Source of the DNA: Microbacteriaceae bacterium
Lineage (GTDB): Bacteria > Actinomycetota > Actinomycetes > Actinomycetales > Microbacteriaceae
DNA: 35,069 nt
NCBI GenBank assembly: GCA_947373155.1
Contig: CANBWO010000003.1
Span: 72,968 to 108,036 of the forward strand
Reading direction: 5' to 3'
Part shown: piece after piece, positions 16,132 through 24,130 of the stretch
Layout: every line of letters starts with the position of its first letter
Numbering within the stretch: position 1 is the stretch's first letter
Position numbers and translations under genes: made by a program
The notes under the pieces: model-generated
Database searches by the model: none
What the model was told of the DNA's origin: nothing
What the model saw: only the letters and a program-made list of their open reading frames with translations

Positions 16132-17883
16132 GTGGCATTGCTAGATGGTCTGAAGTCGGCCGTAAAGGGATTTCGACCGGTAAGCGAATTCACTCGCCTG
16201 GGTGCCGACTATGGATATTCCTGGTGGGTGATTCTGCTGTTTGCTTTCCCCTCCTACGCAACCAATTTGTTTTATGACCCGCAGCGCCTCGGTGGAACCG
16301 TAGCCCAGTGGATCCCCGTTGCGCTTATTACCTACGCTGCCACCGTTGTGCTCTTTGTTTTTTTCAAGTTCATCAAGTTTGTCTATGCCAAGGCGTCCGG
16401 CATCATTTTCATCATGGGCAGCTACCTGATTATTGGTTGGGTGCGCGGTCTTGTGGCTTACTTCATTGCTTTGGATCAGGGTCTTGGTACCCAGAGCGAC
16501 ATATATTTTCGCTTGGTCTCTCCTCCGATTTTTACCTTTGTGAGCATGACTGTTTGCGCTGCGGTGGTCACAACCGTTTCGCTTCAGCAGGAGGCGCTAA
16601 GCGAGTTGGCCAAAGAGCGAACGATGCTAAAGGGCGCGATCTCAAACTTTAGAACCATGCATGAGCGTCTGCAGTCTGATTTGCTGTTGAAAGTTACTGG
16701 CATCATCAATCCAGTTATCGAAGACCTCAGAGCCAAACTTAACCAGGCTGGCGACCCGGGGCAGATGGGTGAAGCGTTATCCACGCTGCAGGTAACAGTA
16801 GACGATGTGGTTCGTCCGCTCAGTCATCAAATCGCTACCAGCGACCTAGACCCGGTGCTTGACACTACCGGGCCGATCAAAATCAGTCGAACTGGTTTGC
16901 TGCCTGACCGCATCAATGTTTCCCTGGCTCCCGCCTGGGGTGTGGTGTTGGGAATTGGTGCGGCCGCAACTCCGTTTGCGGCAAAGTTTGACCCATTCCA
17001 AGCGGCTATGTCCGTTTTTTTAGTGGGCTTTAGCAGCTATGTGACGCTTAAAGTGATCGAGGGCATTATTGGCGATCGCAAGTATCGTCCAGTTACGGTG
17101 GCCTTATTGTTTGCCCTTGCCTATGGAATCGCCGGTTTTGTGGCCCCGCTTTTCTGGACCCGAACCCCTTGGCAGTTCACGCCAACTCTTCACCTAAACT
17201 TTGCGGGACTCTCGCTCATCATCGGCATTGTGATGTTTGTGGTGCATCTTGCAAACAGTTATCGCCAGCAGAGCATTGCTGATTTGCAAAGCGTTAACGC
17301 CGATATGGCCCTATTGACAAGCCAGCTAAGACAGCAGGTTTGGCTTGACCACAGGCGCGTGGCTCAGGTTTTGCACGGATCAGTTCAAGGCGCGCTTTAC
17401 GCCGCGGCTATTAGATTGAGTCGCGAAACTTCGCCTACCACCGAGACCATTGCATCGGTGCAAAAGGATATCTCCGATGCCCTTGCCGAAGTGTCGAGAG
17501 CAAAGTCTGAAAACTTTGTCTTTGAAGAGGTGCTGAACTCGATCATCGACCTGTGGCAAGACTCGATCAACTTTGATGTTTCTTTGGACACCAACGCTGT
17601 GCACAAGTTGAACGCCAATGCTGACGCGGCCGAATGCATGCTTGAGGTATTGCGCGAGGCAGTGAACAACTCCGTGAAGCACGGTGGTGCAACGAACGTG
17701 AAAGTTCAGATTGCGCCAAAGTCCCGTGGACTGTTGAGCCTTATAGTTACCAACGATGGCAAGCCGGTGGATCCCGACAAAACTAAGGGTTACGGTTCTA
17801 GCGTGCTTGACGAACTGACCCACGAGTGGACTTTGGCAAACACGCATGACGGAGTTCGACTTAGCGCGTTAGTGGTTGGCTAA
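16132..17883 (+). CDS. Membrane sensor histidine kinase with two four-helix membrane blocks
   Basis: A 583-residue kinase of the NarL/LuxR-partner type. Four hydrophobic helices (about residues 29-47, 58-82, 88-115, 128-150) are followed by a long cytoplasmic helical region (150-260). Four more helices come next (about 266-285, 289-312, 320-341, 353-378). The probable phospho-acceptor is H415 in VAQVLHGSVQGAL, and the HATPase domain shows the N box REAVNNSVKHG, the NDGKP loop and a GYGSS lid motif. The middle helical region contains VRPLSHQIA with H232, similar to a second dimerisation motif. No known extracytoplasmic ligand domain is present, so the signal may be sensed within the membrane. 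The start is GTG, with AGGAG eight bases upstream inside the regulator gene, so the two are coupled. Confidence 0.88.
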   Translation: MALLDGLKSAVKGFRPVSEFTRLGADYGYSWWVILLFAFPSYATNLFYDPQRLGGTVAQWIPVALITYAATVVLFVFFKFIKFVYAKASGIIFIMGSYLIIGWVRGLVAYFIALDQGLGTQSDIYFRLVSPPIFTFVSMTVCAAVVTTVSLQQEALSELAKERTMLKGAISNFRTMHERLQSDLLLKVTGIINPVIEDLRAKLNQAGDPGQMGEALSTLQVTVDDVVRPLSHQIATSDLDPVLDTTGPIKISRTGLLPDRINVSLAPAWGVVLGIGAAATPFAAKFDPFQAAMSVFLVGFSSYVTLKVIEGIIGDRKYRPVTVALLFALAYGIAGFVAPLFWTRTPWQFTPTLHLNFAGLSLIIGIVMFVVHLANSYRQQSIADLQSVNADMALLTSQLRQQVWLDHRRVAQVLHGSVQGALYAAAIRLSRETSPTTETIASVQKDISDALAEVSRAKSENFVFEEVLNSIIDLWQDSINFDVSLDTNAVHKLNANADAAECMLEVLREAVNNSVKHGGATNVKVQIAPKSRGLLSLIVTNDGKPVDPDKTKGYGSSVLDELTHEWTLANTHDGVRLSALVVG

Positions 17884-17900
17884 CCCAAAACTTAAGTCCG

Positions 17901-18404
17901 CTACTGGTTGGTGCGTGGGGTTCGAAACAACATGTACGAGCCAGCCACAATAAGCGCTAGTCCGAGCCACCAGGTTTCTACCACCTTGGCCAACGCCAGC
18001 GCTTCAACTACCACGCCAATTGCCGTGGTGAATGCGCCCAACGTCCAGATCGGGTTCAGGGCCGCCACCCCGGAACGTTTGACTGCCGGTAGCGCGGTGA
18101 GTTTGCTGTGGCAGTGGCGGCAGAGAGTCGCCTCGCGCCGCACATATTCGGCGCACTTTGGGCATTGACGACGGCCAGGAAGGTACTCCTCCGCCACCGG
18201 CAACGCGGCGACAATAACGCCCATCACCAGCGAAGTCGCAATCAGGCTAAACCAGAAGTAGGTAAACCAACTGCGATTCCTAACTACTGCGCTGCGGGCC
18301 ACAAACACGGCACTCAAGGTGTTTACGGTTAGCAGCGAAACTGCCGATGGCAGCCAGCTCTGGATGGTTGAGACAATCTCGCCCGAAACAGTTGAAACCG
18401 ACAT
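17901..18404 (-). CDS. Membrane protein with zinc-ribbon loop, unknown function
   Basis: A 167-residue protein with two hydrophobic helices before (about residues 18-38 and 46-70) and two after (about 117-140 and 143-160) a central soluble loop. The loop carries C81-P-K-C84 and C95-R-H-C98, a classic zinc ribbon. Similar ribbons occur in many membrane proteins of unknown role, so no function is proposed. A GGGGGAG ribosome-binding site lies a few bases before the ATG, and the gene starts 20 bp after the PfkB kinase gene. It is probably the last gene of the LacI-PfkB transcript. It ends 17 bp from the convergent sensor kinase gene. Confidence 0.75.
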   Translation of the reverse strand: MSVSTVSGEIVSTIQSWLPSAVSLLTVNTLSAVFVARSAVVRNRSWFTYFWFSLIATSLVMGVIVAALPVAEEYLPGRRQCPKCAEYVRREATLCRHCHSKLTALPAVKRSGVAALNPIWTLGAFTTAIGVVVEALALAKVVETWWLGLALIVAGSYMLFRTPRTNQ

Positions 18405-18424
18405 TTGCTCCCCCTACCTTTCGA

Positions 18425-19417
18425 TTAAAGGCTAGCCAAGACTCCGTTGAGGTCCACCAGAGTTGGAGGCTCCGCTCCTGCCCGCTCGCAGGCAATGCTG
18501 GCGGCAACGCCGGCCACCCGAACAAACTCGGCCAGAGTCTCGTCGGAAAGATTGGTTAGGCGGTCAAACGGGTCGCTGCCAAGGGCATCTACATCGCTGA
18601 GTTGCCCCAGCAGATTGGCACAGAATGTATCCCCGGCGCCCACGGTGTCAACCACTGTGATTTTGCGGCTCGGAACATCGATGCGGGTCTCTGCTCCGCG
18701 GTAAATGGAAACCCCTTCTGATCCGCGAGTTACAAAAACCTGTCGGCCGGAGTCACTAATCCACTGACGAACGATGCGGTCGATTTTGACCTGGTACTTA
18801 TCGTCGGTTTCATCCAGCTGGTAGAGCCAAGCGATATCTTCATCGCTGGCCTTAATTAGGTGACTGATCTGGTTCACGCGCTCTACGCGGTTGCGTTCGG
18901 TCTCCGGGTCGAAGCCAAGCGCCGGACGCACATTGATGTCGTGGCTGATGGTCACCGACTTCTGGTTGTAGTGAGCACGCGCCCACTTCTCGATAACCAG
19001 GTTCCCAGGCTCCATGGCCATAGTTAGGCAGCCAAACTGTATGGCGGTGGCGTGCAGGTTCTCGAGGTCCAGGTCGGTTGGAAGTTCGGCGTCGGTCCAA
19101 CCCCAGTCTGCAGTTCCGTTTACATAGAACGCGTAACTTGGGATTCCGTCGGCATCAATCGAAACCACTGCTAGCGTGGTCAACTCTTTAGCATCGATGG
19201 CGTGGTCTAGCCCTACGCCATTCGACTCGAGACGTTGGCGGATGATCTTGCCGAATCGGTCGCTACTCAAACGAGCCAGGAACTGCTGCTTGGTGCCGCG
19301 GCGAGCCAGCGCAATTGCAACGTTGGCATTTGCTCCGCCAACGATCGCCTGGAATCCTCCGGGTTGGTTGCGGTCTTCGATTAGGTCAATCAGGGCTTCG
19401 CCAATAACAAGAATCAT
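18425..19417 (-). CDS. PfkB-family carbohydrate kinase (fructokinase-like)
   Basis: A 330-residue ribokinase-fold sugar kinase that transfers phosphate from ATP to an imported monosaccharide. The N-terminal PfkB signature is GGANANVAIALARRG (about residues 27-41). The C-terminal signature is TVGAGDTFCANLL, with the catalytic base D263 in the GAGD anion hole. Strand FVTRGSEGVSIYR is also typical. The start ILVIGEALIDLI resembles fructokinases more than ribokinases, but the substrate is not proven. The gene follows the LacI regulator by 9 bp and is divergent from a fructose/ribose-type ABC importer. It likely phosphorylates the sugar that system brings in. Confidence 0.9.
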   Translation of the reverse strand: MILVIGEALIDLIEDRNQPGGFQAIVGGANANVAIALARRGTKQQFLARLSSDRFGKIIRQRLESNGVGLDHAIDAKELTTLAVVSIDADGIPSYAFYVNGTADWGWTDAELPTDLDLENLHATAIQFGCLTMAMEPGNLVIEKWARAHYNQKSVTISHDINVRPALGFDPETERNRVERVNQISHLIKASDEDIAWLYQLDETDDKYQVKIDRIVRQWISDSGRQVFVTRGSEGVSIYRGAETRIDVPSRKITVVDTVGAGDTFCANLLGQLSDVDALGSDPFDRLTNLSDETLAEFVRVAGVAASIACERAGAEPPTLVDLNGVLASL

Positions 19418-19426
19418 GACTAAAAC

Positions 19427-20515
19427 TTACTCCATCCAAAGTTCGGGTCTAAGCACTAGGTTTGCCACCGAACCCCTGGCAACCAGTTCCACCGGTAGTG
19501 CGATTTTCTCGGCCGGTTGGCCGGGGTGTTCGATATCTGCCACCAGTTTCTCTACAGCGATTCGGCTCAATTGTTCTACCGGTCGTGCCACCACGGTGAT
19601 GCCCGGGCTCATGGCTTCCAGCCACTGACTGTCATCGATGGTAACCAGGGATAGGTCTCGCCCTAGAACCAGCTGGCGCTTGCCTGCAACACGCAAAACC
19701 GCCAAGGCCATGTCGTTGTTACTTGTGAAAATCACCGATGGGGGTTTTGGCTGGTCCAATAGTCGCATTACGGCCGCCTCCGAGGCGGAGGGTAAGTCCT
19801 CGCAGTAGATCCAGGTTTGCATTTTCGGTTTGATGCCGCCATCGGCCGCGGCGTTTGCAAACCCGTTGATTCGATCCTCTACCGTGCTCAGCAAAAGGGG
19901 CGGGCGCTCCTCTGTGAAGCCTGAAACCCCAGATGCCGCTATCAAGAACCCAAGGCGTTTGTGTCCGAGCGACAGAACGTGCCTCACCGCTTCCTCGGCT
20001 CCTTGGAAGTCCTCGGTCGTCACGCTGGTTACGCGAACGCCGTCGAGTCTGCGGTCGATCAAGACGATGGGTTTGTTATCTAGGTGTTCGGGAGTTAGGT
20101 GATCATGCACTGCCACGCTGGACGGAACCACGATGAGTCCGTCTACCTGTTTCTCGATCAGGGTGACTATTGCGGAACGTTCCGCGGCGATGTCCTCGTT
20201 GGTATTCGTAATCAAAACCTGGTATCCAAGGTCCCTTGCTGCATCCACAACACCTTTTGTGGCGCGGTCAAAAAAGGCGTTAGTGAAATCGGCAACGATA
20301 ACTAAGCCGATGGTTTTGGTTTTGCCACGACGCATCGCTTTGGCGACTTCGTTGGGTCGATAACCAAGTTCCTCGGCTATTCGTCGCACGTGCATTTGCG
20401 TTGCGGCGTTTATGCGACCGTAGTTGCTCAGCGCACGTGAAGCGGTGGCACGGGATACTCCGGCTTTTTCGGCTACATCAACGATGGTGGGTTTGCCGGT
20501 ACTTGCCTTAGGCAT
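19427..20515 (-). CDS. LacI-family transcriptional regulator
   Basis: A 362-residue repressor-type regulator. The helix-turn-helix TIVDVAEKAGVSRATASRALSN occupies about residues 10-31, followed by the hinge helix with GYRPNEVAKAMR. The periplasmic-binding-protein-like effector domain begins at TKTIGLVI and contains the typical DGLIVVPSS and VTIDDSQW segments. Two adjacent ATGs exist at 20518 and 20515. GGAG lies five bases before the second and only two before the first, so 20515 is preferred. The gene is divergent from the sugar ABC operon and cotranscribed with the PfkB kinase. It should respond to the sugar or its phosphate and bind the palindrome at 20614-20625. Confidence 0.92.
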   Translation of the reverse strand: MPKASTGKPTIVDVAEKAGVSRATASRALSNYGRINAATQMHVRRIAEELGYRPNEVAKAMRRGKTKTIGLVIVADFTNAFFDRATKGVVDAARDLGYQVLITNTNEDIAAERSAIVTLIEKQVDGLIVVPSSVAVHDHLTPEHLDNKPIVLIDRRLDGVRVTSVTTEDFQGAEEAVRHVLSLGHKRLGFLIAASGVSGFTEERPPLLLSTVEDRINGFANAAADGGIKPKMQTWIYCEDLPSASEAAVMRLLDQPKPPSVIFTSNNDMALAVLRVAGKRQLVLGRDLSLVTIDDSQWLEAMSPGITVVARPVEQLSRIAVEKLVADIEHPGQPAEKIALPVELVARGSVANLVLRPELWME

Positions 20516-20613
20516 CATTGCTCCAAGTCTCCAGTGATAAAGCGTGACTAAACCGTTATCTATAAAAGTTGCGTGTGTTACATCTATGCTGGTTTGATAT
20601 TAGCAGGATTTGT

Positions 20614-20625
20614 GAGAACGTTCTC
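20614..20625 (+). promoter_or_regulatory. LacI-type operator
   Basis: GAGAACGTTCTC is a perfect 12-bp palindrome with the central CG typical of LacI-family operators, and nearly symmetric flanks (TGT before, GCA after). It lies between the divergent lacI-like gene and the binding-protein gene, 36 bp before the latter. A possible -10 box TATGCT is at 20585-20590, which would put the operator just downstream of the start of transcription. Confidence 0.75.
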
Positions 20626-20660
20626 GCAAGTCTCGCAAATAAACCTACAAGGAGAACACA

Positions 20661-21653
20661 ATGAAGAGCACTACCCGCGTGTTTGCAGCAGTTGCTGCAG
20701 CAGCAGTAGCTCTGGGCACCGTTGCGACCATCGCAGCACCAGCTCAGGCCGCTAAGAAGATCAAGATTGCCTTCGTAATGGGTGCAATCAACGACCCATT
20801 CTTCAACGCCATGAAGGTCGGCGCTACCGCCGAGGCTAAGGCTCAGGGCGTAGACCTACTTTGGAAGGGCGACGCTGAGTACTCGGCAGCAACCCAGCTT
20901 CCAGTTGTTAAGAACGTAATCGCTACCCTTACCAAGGGCGATGGCCTAGTTCTTATCCCAACCGACGGTGCAGCACTTCAGGCATCGAACGACCAGGCTG
21001 CAAAGAAGGGCATCGTCGTTGCAAACGTCGACACCCAGGTTGCAAACCTATCGAAGGTTCTAATCCAGATCACCGGCGACAACGCTGACGGTGGCGCAAA
21101 GGCTGCAGCCGCTATTGCTAACGCAATCGGCTACAAGGCCGGAAGCAAGTACGACGTAGTAATCGGTCTAACCTCGGCTACCGCTACCACCAACGTTGCT
21201 CGTCTAGAAGGCTTCAAGGCTGCAGTTGCAAAGACCTACCCAGGTCTAAACATCGTAGACACCGCTTACTCGGCTTCGAACCCACAGACCGCAGACACCA
21301 ACGTTGCTGGCTGGTTGACCAAGTTCCCTAACCTAAAGGGTATCTTCGCAATCGACGGAACCAACGCTTCGGGTGCTGCTGCAGCTCTACAGGCTAAGAA
21401 CCTAGTTGGCAAGATTGCTCTTGTTGGCTACGACGCTTACCCAGCTAACGTTGCACTAATCAAGAGCGGCGTTTTCACCGCTCTGATCGCACAGGACCCA
21501 GCTGCTGAGGCTCGCCTAGCAGTGAAGACCATCGTTGCAAACATCAAGAAGGGCACCAAGCCAGCTAAGAAGCAGGTTGTAATCCCTAACGTAGCTCTGA
21601 CCAGCGCAACCTCTGCAGCTGACCTAGCTAAGTACACCTACAAGACCAAGTAA
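20661..21653 (+). CDS. Sugar ABC transporter substrate-binding protein (RbsB/FrcB-like)
   Basis: A 330-residue periplasmic-binding-protein family member that captures a monosaccharide and delivers it to the permease. An N-terminal signal peptide ends at AQA (cleavage probably after A30). The mature protein opens with KIKIAFVMGAINDPFFNAM, typical of the ribose/galactose/fructose cluster. There is no lipobox and indeed no cysteine in the whole protein. This is unusual for a Gram-positive importer, which normally anchors the binding protein as a lipoprotein. A strong AAGGAG ribosome-binding site and marked codon bias (Leu mostly CTA or CTT) point to very high expression. It is the first gene of the three-gene importer operon. 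Confidence 0.92.
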   Translation: MKSTTRVFAAVAAAAVALGTVATIAAPAQAAKKIKIAFVMGAINDPFFNAMKVGATAEAKAQGVDLLWKGDAEYSAATQLPVVKNVIATLTKGDGLVLIPTDGAALQASNDQAAKKGIVVANVDTQVANLSKVLIQITGDNADGGAKAAAAIANAIGYKAGSKYDVVIGLTSATATTNVARLEGFKAAVAKTYPGLNIVDTAYSASNPQTADTNVAGWLTKFPNLKGIFAIDGTNASGAAAALQAKNLVGKIALVGYDAYPANVALIKSGVFTALIAQDPAAEARLAVKTIVANIKKGTKPAKKQVVIPNVALTSATSAADLAKYTYKTK

Positions 21654-21724
21654 TAACCGGTCCTAAAGAATCACAAGCGGATCGGTTCACACCGGTCTAA
21701 AGAAAACAACAAAAGGTAATAAAA

Positions 21725-22777
21725 ATGACCGACAGCAAGCAGGCTTCCTCACTGGTTGAGAAGTCTCCGCTCAAAGCCAGGATTTCAAATCTGCTAGGCA
21801 ACCAGAGCGTAGTTCTTGTAATCACTCTCGTAGTGCTTGCAGCTTTCTTCCAGTGGGGTTCCGGCGGCATCTTCCTTCAAACGGATTTGCTCGGAACTGT
21901 TATGGACCAGTGGGGTTCATACATCCTGCTTGCTGTCGCTCAGCTTTTCGTGGTTATCACCGGTGGAATCGACCTTTCGGTCGGTTCCACCGTGAGCCTC
22001 AGCTCCGTGGTTGCGGGCTGGTTCGTGGTTGAGCAGCTCAAGGTTGGCCCAGAAGTTACAGGCCAAGCCGCTCTGCCATACGTCTTGTTGATCGCTGTCA
22101 TTTGTTTGGCAGTCGGTCTGTTCGTTGGTCTGGTCAACTCTTTCCTGATCAACCAGCTAAAAATTGTTCCGTTTATCGCCACCCTGGCTACCATGGGTGC
22201 CTCAAACGGTATCGCCGTCATGATTTCCGTTGGTCAGCCACTGCAGGGACCAAACGACTGGGATCTGGGCACCCTCTGGGCCATCGGTGATTTCACCCTC
22301 CCTATTTCCACCATGGTTTTCATCACGCTGGTAATCACCACCGTGGTCGGACTCTTCTTGCACAAGAGCCGTTTTGGCCTTTACACCTATTCGCTGGGCT
22401 CGAACCCATTTGCGACCCGCGGCGCTGGTATCAGCGTTGAGCGTCAGGTGATCAAGGTTTACATGTTGTCTGGCGGACTAGCCGGACTAGCCGGTGCCTA
22501 TTCTTACGTGCGTCTTGGCGCGGGGTCGAACACCTCGGGTATGGGCATGGAGCTATACGCGATTGCCGCCGTTGTAATCGGTGGCGCTTCTCTAATGGGT
22601 GGCGTCGGCCGCATCGTTGGAATCGCACTTGGAACGCTAGTTCTATTCGTGGTTCAGTCTGGTCTGCTAACCATGACCGTGGTCCAGGTTAGCCCGGACC
22701 TAAAGCAAGTTATTGTGGCGATCTTGATTGCAGCAGCTGTTGCAGTTCAGACCCTACGCAAGTCGAACAGGAAGTAA
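21725..22777 (+). CDS. Sugar ABC transporter permease (RbsC/FrcC-like)
   Basis: A 350-residue multi-spanning membrane protein with about eight to ten hydrophobic helices. The family hallmark GGIDLSVGS starts at about residue 80. The cytoplasmic coupling region with SNPFATRGAGISV (about 222-236) and the GGASLMGGVGRIVG segment (about 280-293) are typical of RbsC/XylH/FrcC permeases. It probably acts as a homodimer with two copies of the ATPase encoded 2 bp downstream. The 71-base gap after the binding-protein gene contains a repeated GGTC(C)TAAAGA motif and may lower expression of this gene relative to the first. AAAAGG precedes the ATG. Confidence 0.93.
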   Translation: MTDSKQASSLVEKSPLKARISNLLGNQSVVLVITLVVLAAFFQWGSGGIFLQTDLLGTVMDQWGSYILLAVAQLFVVITGGIDLSVGSTVSLSSVVAGWFVVEQLKVGPEVTGQAALPYVLLIAVICLAVGLFVGLVNSFLINQLKIVPFIATLATMGASNGIAVMISVGQPLQGPNDWDLGTLWAIGDFTLPISTMVFITLVITTVVGLFLHKSRFGLYTYSLGSNPFATRGAGISVERQVIKVYMLSGGLAGLAGAYSYVRLGAGSNTSGMGMELYAIAAVVIGGASLMGGVGRIVGIALGTLVLFVVQSGLLTMTVVQVSPDLKQVIVAILIAAAVAVQTLRKSNRK

Positions 22778-22779
22778 TC

Positions 22780-23553
22780 ATGGCTGGCGAAGTTATTTAC
22801 GAAGTAAAAAATGTCTCCAAGCGTTATGGCTCGGTTGTAGCGCTAGACGGCGCCAGCCTCAAGTTGCACGCCGGCGAAGTAGTTGGTTTGGTTGGCGACA
22901 ACGGTGCTGGTAAGTCCACACTGGTCAAGGTCCTCTCGGGAGCCCATCAGCCAGACGGCGGACAGATTTTCCTTGACGGCCAAGAGGTTGTTTGGGACTC
23001 GCCCCGCAAGGCCCTGGAGCACGGAGTGGAGACCCTGTACCAGGATTCCGGTCTGGCTCCTCACCTAACCGTGAGTCAGAACGTGTTCCTAGGACGCGAA
23101 ATCGTTCAGAAGGGCTTCCTCGGCTGGCTTGGTTTCTTGAACTCAAAGCGCATGGAGCGCGAGGCTCACCAGGATCTCGAAGAGGTGGGCATCGCTGTAC
23201 CTGCATCTAACCGCGCGGTTTCGCAGCTTTCTGGTGGACAGCGTCAGGCTGTTGCTATCGGCCGCGCTGTGGCCTGGGCTCAAAAGGTAATCATCCTCGA
23301 TGAACCAACTAACCACCTTGGTGCACGTCAGGCTGGCGAGGTTTTGAACATCATCCGCAACGCCAAGGCCAAGGGTCTCGGCGTGATCTTTATCTCGCAC
23401 ACTCTGCCTCACGTGCTTGAGGTAACCGACCGCATCGTGGTTCTTCGACTAGGGCGCATCGTTCGTGATGCTCCTACCTCAGAGTTCAACGGCGACACCT
23501 TGATTGGTACCATCACCGGCACCATTCAAACCATCAAGGTGGAAGGCGACTAA
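22780..23553 (+). CDS. Sugar ABC transporter ATP-binding protein, single-domain (FrcA-like)
   Basis: A 257-residue ATPase that powers sugar import. Walker A is GDNGAGKST (K45), the Q-loop is in TLYQDSG, the ABC signature LSGGQRQ starts at L150, Walker B ends in D174-E175 (IILDEPT), and the switch histidine lies in ISHTLPH. Ribose-type importers usually have a duplicated ATPase of about 500 residues. Here there is one domain, as in FrcA of the frcBCA fructose system, so two copies should pair. This supports, without proving, a fructose, mannose or ribose substrate. A terminator follows 23 bp after the stop. Confidence 0.93.
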   Translation: MAGEVIYEVKNVSKRYGSVVALDGASLKLHAGEVVGLVGDNGAGKSTLVKVLSGAHQPDGGQIFLDGQEVVWDSPRKALEHGVETLYQDSGLAPHLTVSQNVFLGREIVQKGFLGWLGFLNSKRMEREAHQDLEEVGIAVPASNRAVSQLSGGQRQAVAIGRAVAWAQKVIILDEPTNHLGARQAGEVLNIIRNAKAKGLGVIFISHTLPHVLEVTDRIVVLRLGRIVRDAPTSEFNGDTLIGTITGTIQTIKVEGD

Positions 23554-23576
23554 CAGCCGTCCTGGTCTAAAGATTT

Positions 23577-23611
23577 CCCCACAGCTTCGTGACTGTGGGG
23601 TTTTCTTTTTT
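23577..23611 (+). terminator. Intrinsic terminator after the sugar ABC operon
   Basis: CCCCACAG and CTGTGGGG form a perfect 8-bp stem around CTTCGTGA, followed by TTTTCTTTTTT. Confidence 0.93.
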
Positions 23612-23626
23612 GTCTTTCGGCGGGAG

Positions 23627-23632
23627 TAATCT
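23627..23632 (+). promoter_or_regulatory. Candidate -10 box of a leaderless promoter
   Basis: TAATCT ends six bases before the ATG at 23639, which would place transcription start on the start codon. The preceding operon ends in a terminator only 28 bp upstream, so a new promoter is needed here. A GGGAG at 23622-23626 is too far from the ATG for a good ribosome-binding site. Confidence 0.5.
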
Positions 23633-23638
23633 GAACCT

Positions 23639-24130
23639 ATGAAGAAAAAATATGGGTTTTGGATAGTTGAAGAGCAACTACCGTTCGTGTTTCCTCTGCT
23701 GGGTTTGGCAGTTCTCTGGTTTGCGTTTGGTTGGGCACAGTTCTCCGATTTGCTTCAGGAGCCGGCCTACTACTACCAAGGTTCGGCCGCTTCGCATCAG
23801 ACCCTCCACGCTTCCATTTACATCTTCTTCGTGGGTATTGCGGTTCTGGGTGCCACTTCGGTAATCGGTAAGCGCATTGCAAGAAAGCTTCCCGAGTCTC
23901 GCATCGCCAAGTCCGCGATGGGCTTCACAACGCTTTCGGCTATCTTCACCCTAATCCTTGGGGTTATTTACGGATTTGCTAATTTCTCGATGAATTTTGG
24001 CACGAGAGGTACCGATGAATTTGTTCGGATATTTAGCGTTTACGTTCCAATCATTCTTGACGCCGGGCTTCTGGTGGCGGTCATCTTGCTGAGCTTTGTT
24101 GCTCGCCACGAAGGAGAAGAAGATGTCTAA
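23639..24130 (+). CDS. Four-helix membrane protein, unknown function
   Basis: A 163-residue basic-start protein with four predicted transmembrane helices: about residues 15-33, 57-78, 95-115 and 132-152. The first soluble loop, containing EPAYYYQGSAASHQ, carries three adjacent tyrosines and probably faces outside. A second external loop has NFGTRGTDEF. The C-terminus RHEGEEDV is acidic. I recognise no family. Its stop overlaps the next gene by eight bases, so the two membrane proteins are translationally coupled and probably act together. No lipobox, enzyme motif or transporter signature is visible. Confidence 0.75.
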   Translation: MKKKYGFWIVEEQLPFVFPLLGLAVLWFAFGWAQFSDLLQEPAYYYQGSAASHQTLHASIYIFFVGIAVLGATSVIGKRIARKLPESRIAKSAMGFTTLSAIFTLILGVIYGFANFSMNFGTRGTDEFVRIFSVYVPIILDAGLLVAVILLSFVARHEGEEDV

